From positions 124,001 to 188,000 of the forward strand of contig CAYWEN010000016.1 of the NCBI GenBank assembly GCA_964457545.1: DNA of 64,000 nt, read 5' to 3'. The notes under the pieces were generated by a model. It was given only the letters and a program-made list of their open reading frames with translations, searched no databases and had not been told where the DNA came from. A program made the position numbers and the translations under genes. Positions 45,675-52,706 of this stretch are shown piece after piece. The DNA comes from JAGGTJ01 sp964457545 (GTDB lineage: Bacteria > Desulfobacterota > DSM-4660 > Desulfatiglandales > Desulfatiglandaceae). The first letter of the stretch is position 1. Each line of letters begins with the position of its first letter.

Positions 45675-47840
45675 ATGATCACTAAGATTTCAATAAGCAA
45701 AGTTGCAAGCTACAAAACGCGTGCAACCCTTGAAACAGATAGAAAAGTAAATCTTATTTATGGTCTTAATGGAACTGGCAAAACTACTCTTTCAAATTTC
45801 CTGTATAACACAGAGCATAGTGATTATTCTGAGTGCAGTATTGAAGGGTTAAATGGTGAAGATATATTAGTCTATAACCAGAGGTTTATTCATGACTACT
45901 TCTACCAACCTGACAACTTAAAAGGAATATTCACGCTCTCCAAAGAAAACAAGGAAGCCGAGGAGAAGATTAAAGATGCACAGGATGCGATTGAACGATT
46001 AGAGACTGAAAAAAACGATAATGTCAGCAAAAGAACCCAACAAGAAACCTTGTTATCAAACAAGAAACAGGATGCTGAAAAAAGAACGTGGCAAATAAAA
46101 ACAAAGTTTGCTGGCGGCGATAGAGTTCTAGAATATTGTCTTGAAGGGCTCAAAGGGAATAAAAGTTTATTGTTTGAGAATTTAGCAAAGATCAAAAAAC
46201 CAGATGAAAAGCCGACAAAGACAAGTGATGAGTTAAAAAAGGAAGTAGAGGCTATCAAAGGGGATAGTGCACAAAAATATGACTTGCTTCCTGTAATTAA
46301 TTTCACAGCTTACGAGGTAGAATCAAATCAAATTCTAGAAAAGAATATTGTAGGAAATGAAAACAGCTCAGTGTCCACATTAATCAATCAGTTACAAAAT
46401 TCAGACTGGGTAAAAGACGGTTTACAATATCTTCCTGAAGCGATTGAAGAGAATGCCGAGAGTTGCCCCTTTTGTCAGAGCAAAACAATAACACAATCAC
46501 TCCTTAACGATATTAAAGGTTTCTTTGATGAATCGTATGAGAATGATATAAATGAGTTAAAAAAACTTCTGTCTATCTATGAAAACGTTATTTCAACACT
46601 TCCTAAAAAAGAAACATTTGAAACAAACCCATTCATAGTTGAAAAGAAGAGTGATTTTGAAAATTATTATAATGCTGTTTATAACCTACTTGAAAACAAC
46701 CAAAGTCAGCTAGAAGCCAAATTAAAAACACCAAGCCAAAAGATTACTCTTTCAGATTCGGCAACTGTTATTAAGAAATTTAATGATTTTATCGAAGAGA
46801 TAAACCAATCCATATCCGTCCACAATAAAAAAATAGACAACAAAGATAATGCCTTGGCTGAAATTAAAAGTCAGTTTTGGGCATTAATGCGCTGGGATTA
46901 TGATCAGACCATTTCGGCCTATCTTAAAGATAAAACAGATATTGAGAAAAAAATCGGTGAACTGGAAACAGCAGAGCAAGAAGTTGAAAAGTCTATAAGC
47001 ACACACAAAAAAATTATTGCCGAACAGCAGAAAAAGACTATCAATATTGAACAGTCCATCACCTTTATTAACAACAGCTTAGTTGGGTTGGGTCTGGATG
47101 ATTTTAGCATCGAAAAACATTCTGACAATCTTTATAAAATAAAGAGAAGCGAACAGGATGCTGATATTTTTCAAACTCTAAGCGAGGGCGAAAAAATGAT
47201 CATCAGTTTTCTTTACTTTGTTGAAATGTGTAGAGGGAAAAGGGGTGCAGACGATACTGGCACAAGAAAAATTATTGTCATTGACGATCCCATTTCTAGT
47301 TTATCCCATATCTTTATTTTCAACATCGGCCAGTTGATTAAAAAGGAGTTCCTGAGTTCTGATTCCTACGAACAGGTCTTTGTCCTCACCCATAGCCTCT
47401 ACTTCTTTTATGAATTAACAGATACGAATCACAATCGAAGAAAAGAGAATCAAAAGTTGTTCAGGATAACTAAAAACAGTGACGGCAGTCATATTATTAA
47501 TATGAAGTATGAAGAAATTCAAAATGACTACCAGTCTTACTGGCAGATAATAAAAGATGAAAAGCAACCTCCAGCTTTAATTGCAAATTGTATGCGTAAT
47601 GTTATTGAGTATTTTTTCAATTTCATTGAGAAAAAAGACTTAAACAATGTTTTTCAAAAACCAGAATTGCAGGACAATAAATTTCAAGCGTTTTGCCGTT
47701 ATATCAATCGTGAATCTCATTCTTTAGGGCAAAATATTTTTGATTATAAAGAATTTGATTACGAAATATTTAAAGAAGCTCTTGGCTTGGTTTTTGAACA
47801 AAGTGGCTACAAAGAGCATTATGAAGAGATGGTAAAATGA
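45675..47840 (+). CDS. rloC: RloC-like AAA ATPase / tRNA anticodon nuclease with zinc-hook
   Basis: 721 aa, AAA_13 family. SMC/ABC-like ATPase: Walker A 'YGLNGTGKTTLS' (residues 29-40), signature 'LSEGEKMI' (about 503-510) and Walker B 'KIIVIDDPISSLS' (about 531-543), split by long coiled coils with a zinc-hook 'SCPFCQSK' (Cys264, Cys267). The C-terminus has the anticodon nuclease triad known from PrrC/RloC: Arg641-x3-Glu645 ('CMRNVIEYF') and His682 ('INRESHS'). RloC cleaves tRNA anticodon loops when activated by DNA damage or phage, an abortive-infection type defence. No restriction-modification genes flank it. Codon usage is visibly more A/T-rich than its neighbours. Weak ribosome site, usual for cassettes. 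Confidence 0.82.
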   Translation: MITKISISKVASYKTRATLETDRKVNLIYGLNGTGKTTLSNFLYNTEHSDYSECSIEGLNGEDILVYNQRFIHDYFYQPDNLKGIFTLSKENKEAEEKIKDAQDAIERLETEKNDNVSKRTQQETLLSNKKQDAEKRTWQIKTKFAGGDRVLEYCLEGLKGNKSLLFENLAKIKKPDEKPTKTSDELKKEVEAIKGDSAQKYDLLPVINFTAYEVESNQILEKNIVGNENSSVSTLINQLQNSDWVKDGLQYLPEAIEENAESCPFCQSKTITQSLLNDIKGFFDESYENDINELKKLLSIYENVISTLPKKETFETNPFIVEKKSDFENYYNAVYNLLENNQSQLEAKLKTPSQKITLSDSATVIKKFNDFIEEINQSISVHNKKIDNKDNALAEIKSQFWALMRWDYDQTISAYLKDKTDIEKKIGELETAEQEVEKSISTHKKIIAEQQKKTINIEQSITFINNSLVGLGLDDFSIEKHSDNLYKIKRSEQDADIFQTLSEGEKMIISFLYFVEMCRGKRGADDTGTRKIIVIDDPISSLSHIFIFNIGQLIKKEFLSSDSYEQVFVLTHSLYFFYELTDTNHNRRKENQKLFRITKNSDGSHIINMKYEEIQNDYQSYWQIIKDEKQPPALIANCMRNVIEYFFNFIEKKDLNNVFQKPELQDNKFQAFCRYINRESHSLGQNIFDYKEFDYEIFKEALGLVFEQSGYKEHYEEMVK

Positions 47841-47850
47841 TGAAAATATC

Positions 47851-47916
47851 ACATAACAAGGCGCTGCACTGGACGGCAATTCCGCTGCGCTCCATTGCCG
47901 CCAGTGAGCTTTATCG
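47851..47916 (+). repeat. attC-like (59-base-element) recombination site
   Basis: R'' box ACATAAC (47851-47857), unpaired spacer AAGGC, then stem GCT-[G]-CACTGG-[A]-CGGCAAT (47863-47880) pairing with ATTGCCG-CCAGTG-AGC (47894-47909). The extra bases G47866 and A47873 lie only on the left arm, like attC extrahelical bases. The variable loop is TCCGCTGCGCTCC. The right spacer TTTATC and a terminal G47916 end the site; the complementary R' half is found at the other end of the cassette (45646). Confidence 0.75.
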
Positions 47917-47964
47917 ATATTACATGCTTACATTTTCTGAAAACCTTACAACAAGGGACCTTCT

Positions 47965-49035
47965 GTGAGACCATCAATCTTTGACATAAGCACATATGAC
48001 TATTATCTTCCTCCAAAACTTATAGCCCAGGTTCCAGCAGAAAAACGTGATCATTCACGTCTCCTGGTACTCAAAAGAAAAGATGGGTCAAAAACAGACT
48101 GCTGTTTCTATCACCTGCCGAGGCTGTTAAGGCCTGGAGATCTCCTTGTTGTAAACGATACCAGGGTAATTCCTGCCAGGTTGTTCGGTTACAAAAAAAC
48201 CGGGGGAAAGGTAGAAGTCCTGGTGCTGTATAATTCGGACGATCAGTCAAAGGGAGATAAAAACACACGGCTATGCCTGATGAAATCAGCAAAAAGACCA
48301 CATACCGGCACGATACTGTTTTTTAACGATGATCTGCAGGGTGAGGTTACAGAGGTTTGCAAAAATGGTCTGGTTCGTATCCTCTTCAGAGGATACGATG
48401 ATATTGATTCTTTCCTCGATAACAGAGGAACCCTCCCTCTTCCTCCCTATATCAAAAGGCAAAAAAAAGATCCTCTTTCGGCCCTTGACAGGGAAAGGTA
48501 TCAGACCGTTTTTTCCAGACAGCGTGGTGCAGTGGCAGCCCCTACAGCCAGTCTGCATTTTACTGATGATCTTATTTCATCCCTTAGGCATGCAGGGATT
48601 TCTGTTGTTACAATTACCCTCCATGTAGGGTATGGCACCTTCCGACCGGTTCGTACAACAGATATCAGAAAACATGAATTGGGCGAGGAACTCTTTTATG
48701 TAACACACAAGACTGCCCAGGCCATTAATACAACCAGAAAACAGGGCGGCCGCGTGGTGGCAGTGGGAACCACCGTTGTCAGGACACTTGAAACATTGTC
48801 GGATAATAACGGGTTTGTTACAGCCGGAAATGGTTCTACAGGACTTTTGATTACTCCGGGCTTCAAATTCAGGGCAGTTGATGCAATGATTACAAACTTC
48901 CATTTGCCAAAAAGCTCTCTTCTTTTTCTTGTTGCTGCATTTGCAGGTATTGATATGATTATGGAAACCTATGCCTATGCAGTTGAAAAATCATACAGAT
49001 TTTACAGCTATGGTGATGCCATGCTGATTCTGTAA
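47965..49035 (+). CDS. queA: S-adenosylmethionine:tRNA ribosyltransferase-isomerase
   Basis: 356 aa. It adds the epoxycyclopentane group from SAM's ribose to preQ1-modified tRNA in queuosine synthesis. The family signatures are 'YDYYLPPKLIAQVPAEKRDHSRLL' (residues 10-33), 'LVVNDTRVIPARLFG', 'LPLPPYIKR', 'YQTVFSRQRGAVAAPTASLHF', 'TLHVGYGTFRPV' and 'NFHLPKSSLLFLVAAF'. The GTG start follows AAGGG by seven bases. It begins 48 bp after the cassette; the cassette insertion may have displaced its promoter. No tgt neighbour. Confidence 0.94.
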   Translation: MRPSIFDISTYDYYLPPKLIAQVPAEKRDHSRLLVLKRKDGSKTDCCFYHLPRLLRPGDLLVVNDTRVIPARLFGYKKTGGKVEVLVLYNSDDQSKGDKNTRLCLMKSAKRPHTGTILFFNDDLQGEVTEVCKNGLVRILFRGYDDIDSFLDNRGTLPLPPYIKRQKKDPLSALDRERYQTVFSRQRGAVAAPTASLHFTDDLISSLRHAGISVVTITLHVGYGTFRPVRTTDIRKHELGEELFYVTHKTAQAINTTRKQGGRVVAVGTTVVRTLETLSDNNGFVTAGNGSTGLLITPGFKFRAVDAMITNFHLPKSSLLFLVAAFAGIDMIMETYAYAVEKSYRFYSYGDAMLIL

Positions 49036-49175
49036 CATTGTTTTTCATGTTCCGGCAGATGCAGGAATAGTGAAAAGCAGACATCTGTTAATGGACACCA
49101 ACCAGGCGATGTCTGCACATGAAAGGTCTATACCATTGCCATATAGTTGCACAAACACTACACACAGTTGTCATA

Positions 49176-49189
49176 CAATTGCATAATTG
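49176..49189. promoter_or_regulatory. Candidate activator site upstream of the sigma-54 promoter
   Basis: CAATTGCATAATTG is a perfect inverted repeat (CAATT/AATTG) about 115 bp before the -24 box. It contains TTGCATAA, which recurs reversed as TTATGCAA at 49263-49270. TTGCATAT words occur at 56845 and 56904 upstream of another ORP-like gene. Assignment as the enhancer site for the activator at 54458 is inference. Confidence 0.4.
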
Positions 49190-49304
49190 CTACCTGAATG
49201 CTATACTGAAGCATGTCACCAAAAAAGCATATTTGACGATAACATGCTGATAACAATGATATTTATGCAATGTAAAACTCGGGACACAACTCTTTTTCTG
49301 CACA

Positions 49305-49320
49305 TGGCACAGCATTTGCT
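49305..49320 (+). promoter_or_regulatory. Sigma-54 (-24/-12) promoter of the ORP-like cluster
   Basis: TGGCAC-AGCAT-TTGCT matches the sigma-54 consensus TGGCAC-N5-TTGCW exactly, with GG and GC at the required spacing. It lies about 95 bases upstream of the first ORP-like gene, and a sigma-54 activator gene is in the same cluster. Confidence 0.82.
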
Positions 49321-49413
49321 GTCTTTAGGCCAGAATAGATTATGGGCATGATTTAACAGACAACTGCAGGATTCAAAATGACAACTTCCAAAATCGGTTC
49401 GGAGGGCACAATC

Positions 49414-49827
49414 ATGAAAATTGCTGTCAGCAGTAATGGAAAAACCCTGGATTCACAGGTAGATCAACGTTTTGGCCGGTGTGCATATTTCATCATTGTC
49501 AACACAGATGACATGAGTTTTGAGGCATTTGACAACTCATCTCTCGCATTGGGTGGCGGGGCAGGAATTCAGGCGGCCCAATTTGTGGCATCCAAGGGTG
49601 CAGAGGCCGTAATTACAGGCAATTGCGGCCCCAATGCAGTCCGCACTCTCAATGCATCCAATATAAAGGTCTTTGTTGGACAGTCCGGAACGGTCAGAGA
49701 TGTTATCGAAAGGTATAAAAGGGGAGAAATAAAGCCTACAGATACCCCTAATGTTGGCGAGCACCATGGCATGGGCCGTGGGATGGGTATGGGACGGGGC
49801 AAAGGCGGAGGAAGGAGCAAGGCATGA
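49414..49827 (+). CDS. NifX/ORP-fold protein (dinitrogenase Fe-Mo cofactor biosynthesis-like), copy 1
   Basis: About 137 aa. 'MKIAVSSNGKTLDSQVDQRFGR' type start, 'GGGAGIQAAQFVASKGAEAVITGNCGPNA' in the centre and 'GTVRDVIERYKRGE' towards the end match the orange protein (ORP)/NifX family, which binds Mo- or Fe-containing clusters. The C-terminus adds a His/Met/Gly-rich tail ('GEHHGMGRGMGMGRGKGGG'), a possible metal-binding extension. ATG 49414 has GGAGG eight bases upstream; the frame extends 12 codons further but without a ribosome site. It overlaps the next gene by 4 bp and is first after the sigma-54 promoter. Confidence 0.86.
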   Translation: MKIAVSSNGKTLDSQVDQRFGRCAYFIIVNTDDMSFEAFDNSSLALGGGAGIQAAQFVASKGAEAVITGNCGPNAVRTLNASNIKVFVGQSGTVRDVIERYKRGEIKPTDTPNVGEHHGMGRGMGMGRGKGGGRSKA

Positions 49828-50663
49828 TTATCAGCATAGCAAGTGGAAAGGGAGGAACAGGAAAGACAACTGTAGCTACAAATCTGGCCGTTTCCATTGA
49901 GTCAGGCGTACAGCTTCTGGACTGTGACGTAGAAGAACCGAATTCCCATCTTTTTATCAAACCATCTATTGAAGGCACCAGGATCATAACCACGCCTGTG
50001 CCCGAGGTCAACAAACAGAAATGCACCCTGTGCGGAAAATGTGCAGATATATGTCAGTTCAAGGCTATTGTAGTTATTGCCGACACTGTCCTGACCTTTC
50101 CTGAAATGTGTCACAGCTGTGGGGGTTGCATGGAGGTGTGTCCGGAACAGGCCATAACCGAAACAAAGAGGGAATTAGGTGTGATCGAGAACGGACACAG
50201 AAATGCGCTGGAGTTTGTTCACGGAAGGCTGCGGATCGGTGAAGCCATGTCTCCTCCTCTTATAAAAAAGGTGCGGGAATATACCCGTGCGGATATGCTG
50301 ACCATTATAGATGCCCCTCCAGGCACCTCGTGTCCTGTTATCGCTTCCATGAAAAATGCAGATTTTATCCTGCTCGTTACAGAACCGACACCTTTTGGCC
50401 TCAATGACCTGAAACTGGCAGTAGGAGCTGTAAGGATTCTTGGCATCCCGTGTGGAATGGTTATTAACCGCTCTGATACCGGCAATGATCAGGTAAGACA
50501 ATATGCTGAAAAGGAAAAATTACCCATATTGATGGAAATTCCCTTTGAAAGGCGCATTGCAGAGGCATATTCGCGTGGAGAGATGATTGTGGAGCTTTAC
50601 CCTGAGTGGAAAGAGAAATTCAGGGACATATACAACAGGATAGAAGAATCCCTGCAGATATAG
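49824..50663 (+). CDS. MinD/Mrp-type P-loop ATPase with inserted ferredoxin domain, copy 1
   Basis: 279 aa. Deviant Walker A 'GKGGTGKTTVATNLA' (residues 8-22), then two [4Fe-4S] motifs 'CTLCGKCADIC' and 'CHSCGGCMEVCPEQ' at about residues 69-110, then 'IDAPPGTSCPVIASM' (Walker B-like). Such ATPases accompany ORP-type proteins and probably load or reduce a metal cluster in an ATP-dependent way. ATGA overlap with the preceding ORP-like gene indicates coupled translation. A paralogue follows 43 bp later. Confidence 0.9.
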   Translation: MIISIASGKGGTGKTTVATNLAVSIESGVQLLDCDVEEPNSHLFIKPSIEGTRIITTPVPEVNKQKCTLCGKCADICQFKAIVVIADTVLTFPEMCHSCGGCMEVCPEQAITETKRELGVIENGHRNALEFVHGRLRIGEAMSPPLIKKVREYTRADMLTIIDAPPGTSCPVIASMKNADFILLVTEPTPFGLNDLKLAVGAVRILGIPCGMVINRSDTGNDQVRQYAEKEKLPILMEIPFERRIAEAYSRGEMIVELYPEWKEKFRDIYNRIEESLQI

Positions 50664-50706
50664 CACCAAATCATATATGAAAAAGGGATGTTTTTGAGAG
50701 GCTGAC

Positions 50707-51576
50707 ATGAAAGAATTAGTTGTTATAAGCGGTAAAGGTGGAACAGGAAAGACCAGTCTTGTTGCGGCCCTGGCTTCATTGGCTGAAAACAAGGTTGTTT
50801 GCGATACAGACGTAGATGCAGCGGACCTTCATCTTATAATGGATCCTGAAACAAGAAAAGAGAGTGATTTTCAATCAGGGCACAAGGCAATCATTGACCG
50901 GAACAGGTGCACAGAATGCGGTCTGTGTCGTGACCTGTGCAGATGGGATGCCATCAGCACAGATTTTGTAGTAGATGATCTTGAATGTGAGGGCTGTGGT
51001 GTATGTTACTATTTTTGCCCTGAACAGGCGATCAGTTTCCCTTTGAATACCTGTGGAAAATGGTTCATCTCTGACAGTCGTTTTGGTCCCATTGTACATG
51101 CCCGCCTTGGTATCGCTGAAGAAAACTCCGGAAAACTTGTAACCCTTGTACGGCAGGAGGGGAAAAAAATTGCCGAAGAAAAAGGTATTGACCTGATTAT
51201 TACCGACGGTCCCCCTGGAATCGGATGCCCTGTTATTGCCGCCCTTGGGGGAGCGTCAGCCGTACTTGTTGTAGTCGAGCCCACGGTTTCCGGTAAGCAC
51301 GATATGGAACGTGTGGTGGAGTTGAGCAACTTTTTCAAGATCCCTACCATGATGTGTGTCAATAAATTTGACCTCAATCCCGATACGGCAGAGGCAATGG
51401 AGGAATTTGGAAGGGAAAGAGGTGTTACGATAATAGGCAGAATTCCCTTTGATCAGACCTTTACCAGGGCCATGGTTCAGGGTAAAACCATAGTAGAGTA
51501 TGACAGCACATCCAGGGCCTGTGATGCAGTCACAGAGTTATGGAAAAAACTGTCTGTTGCATTATATGAACTTTGA
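50707..51576 (+). CDS. MinD/Mrp-type P-loop ATPase with inserted ferredoxin domain, copy 2
   Basis: 289 aa. 'SGKGGTGKTSLVAALA' (about residues 8-23), ferredoxin motifs 'CTECGLCRDLC' and 'CEGCGVCYYFCPEQ' (about 69-112), and 'ITDGPPGIGCPVIAAL'. It is a diverged paralogue of the preceding gene; the pair corresponds to the two MinD-like proteins of the Desulfovibrio ORP complex, presumably acting as a heterodimer (inference). GAGAGG precedes the ATG. Confidence 0.9.
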   Translation: MKELVVISGKGGTGKTSLVAALASLAENKVVCDTDVDAADLHLIMDPETRKESDFQSGHKAIIDRNRCTECGLCRDLCRWDAISTDFVVDDLECEGCGVCYYFCPEQAISFPLNTCGKWFISDSRFGPIVHARLGIAEENSGKLVTLVRQEGKKIAEEKGIDLIITDGPPGIGCPVIAALGGASAVLVVVEPTVSGKHDMERVVELSNFFKIPTMMCVNKFDLNPDTAEAMEEFGRERGVTIIGRIPFDQTFTRAMVQGKTIVEYDSTSRACDAVTELWKKLSVALYEL

Positions 51577-51624
51577 GACAGATTCTATATTTTTTTACAA
51601 AATTGCGGATAAAAGGAGAACAAC

Positions 51625-51840
51625 ATGCCGAAAGGACAAGGAGCAGGAAGAGGACAAGGCGGTGCAAATCGTGGCCGGGGCGCTGGAGGCAGAGGTTTGG
51701 GCGGCGGCTTTGCCGCAGGACCGGGTGGATATTGTGTGTGTCCTGCCTGTGGTGAAAAGACAGCTCACCAGCGTGGAATACCCTGTTATGAGATGAAATG
51801 CCCCAAATGCGGCACAGCCATGACGCGAGAACAGGTTTAA
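51625..51840 (+). CDS. Small Gly/Arg-rich zinc-ribbon protein
   Basis: 71 aa. The first 35 residues are Gly/Arg/Ala-rich ('GAGRGQGGANRGRGAGGRGLGG'-like low complexity); the rest is a four-cysteine zinc ribbon with 'CVCPACGEKT' and 'MKCPKCGTAMTRE'. AAAGGAG lies before the ATG, so it is a real gene despite its size. Function unknown; its place between the MinD pair and DUF89 implies a role in the same metal or redox system. Confidence 0.8.
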   Translation: MPKGQGAGRGQGGANRGRGAGGRGLGGGFAAGPGGYCVCPACGEKTAHQRGIPCYEMKCPKCGTAMTREQV

Positions 51841-51845
51841 ACACA

Positions 51846-52691
51846 ATGAAGACATATCTGGAATGTTTTCCCTGCTTTGTATCTCAGGCATTTCGTGCTG
51901 CAAGGATAGCAACCGATGATCCTGAAAAGATAAAGCAGGTAATAGACGAGGTAGGGATGATGTTAAAGGATATTCCCTTTGACACTTCCCCGCCTGAAAC
52001 GGGGATATTAATATACAGCAAGGTTCGTGAGATTACCGGCAACCAGGATCCATACAGTCATATCAAGGCTGAAACAACCAAAAAGGCATTGTCCCTTTAT
52101 CCGTTTCTGAAAGATCAGGTTGAACAGGCAGATGACAGACTTCTGATGGCAATCCGGATCGCCGTTGCGGGAAACGTTATAGACTTTGGTGCCAATGTTG
52201 AGTTTGACCTGGAAAAAGACATCAATGAAATTCTGAACAAAGATTTTGCTGTATTCCATTACAAGGAATTCAAAAAGCTTTTAAGTAATACCAATGAAGT
52301 ATTATATCTTGCAGACAATGCCGGCGAGACTGTCTTTGACAGGGTTTTGATAGAAACCATGGGCAAACCTGTTACATATGCGGTAAGAGATGTACCGGTA
52401 ATAAATGACGCTACCCGAAAAGATGCAATGCAGGCAGGTATAGACAAAGTTGCAACCATAATATCTTCAGGAACGGATGGTCCTGGAACCATTCTTAAAA
52501 GATGCAATACCGAGTTCAGGAATTTGTACAATAATGCAAGGCTTGTTATAAGCAAGGGACAAGGCAATTATGAGGCACTTTCCCACGAAAACAGGCCGGT
52601 TTTTTTTCTTTTAAAGGTAAAATGTAATATTGTGGCGACCGATATTGGGGTAAACACGTCTGATATTGTACTCAAGGCGGCATATATATAG
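51846..52691 (+). CDS. DUF89/ARMT1-like metal-dependent phosphatase
   Basis: 281 aa. N-terminal 'CFPCFVSQAFRAAR' (CxxC characteristic of the prokaryotic subfamily) and catalytic/metal-binding segments 'LADNAGETVFDRVLIE' (about 156-171), 'VRDVPVINDAT' and 'ISKGQGNYEAL'. DUF89 proteins are damage-control phosphatases acting on phosphorylated metabolites, with members in Fe-S and radical pathways. ATG 51846 gives the family N-terminus; the longer frame is rejected. Weak ribosome site five bases after the previous stop, so coupled translation is likely. Confidence 0.87.
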   Translation: MKTYLECFPCFVSQAFRAARIATDDPEKIKQVIDEVGMMLKDIPFDTSPPETGILIYSKVREITGNQDPYSHIKAETTKKALSLYPFLKDQVEQADDRLLMAIRIAVAGNVIDFGANVEFDLEKDINEILNKDFAVFHYKEFKKLLSNTNEVLYLADNAGETVFDRVLIETMGKPVTYAVRDVPVINDATRKDAMQAGIDKVATIISSGTDGPGTILKRCNTEFRNLYNNARLVISKGQGNYEALSHENRPVFFLLKVKCNIVATDIGVNTSDIVLKAAYI

Positions 52692-52706
52692 GGAGGTCAT
52701 TAAAGG

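Larger units (their letters stand above)
45647..47916 (+). mobile_element. Putative integron gene cassette carrying the rloC-like gene
   Basis: A core GTTATGT (45646-45652) begins the unit. Its exact reverse complement ACATAAC (47851-47857) opens an attC-like hairpin 10 bases after the gene's stop. In integron cassettes the first bases of the cassette complement the R'' box of its own attC, exactly as here (extending to 8 bases, CACATAAC/GTTATGTG). Taking recombination after G gives boundaries 45646/45647 and 47916/47917; the rebuilt empty site is ...CTTTG/ATATT..., which fits the G-A/T-T rule for secondary sites. It has a single gene, a short leader and base composition more A/T-rich than its neighbours. 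No integrase or attI is visible. Confidence 0.72.

Noticed and set aside
47841..47964. Integron integrase or further cassettes next to the attC-like site
   Set aside because: The right side leads directly into queA and the left into a MITE and moeA; no integrase or second attC-like site is present in the window.
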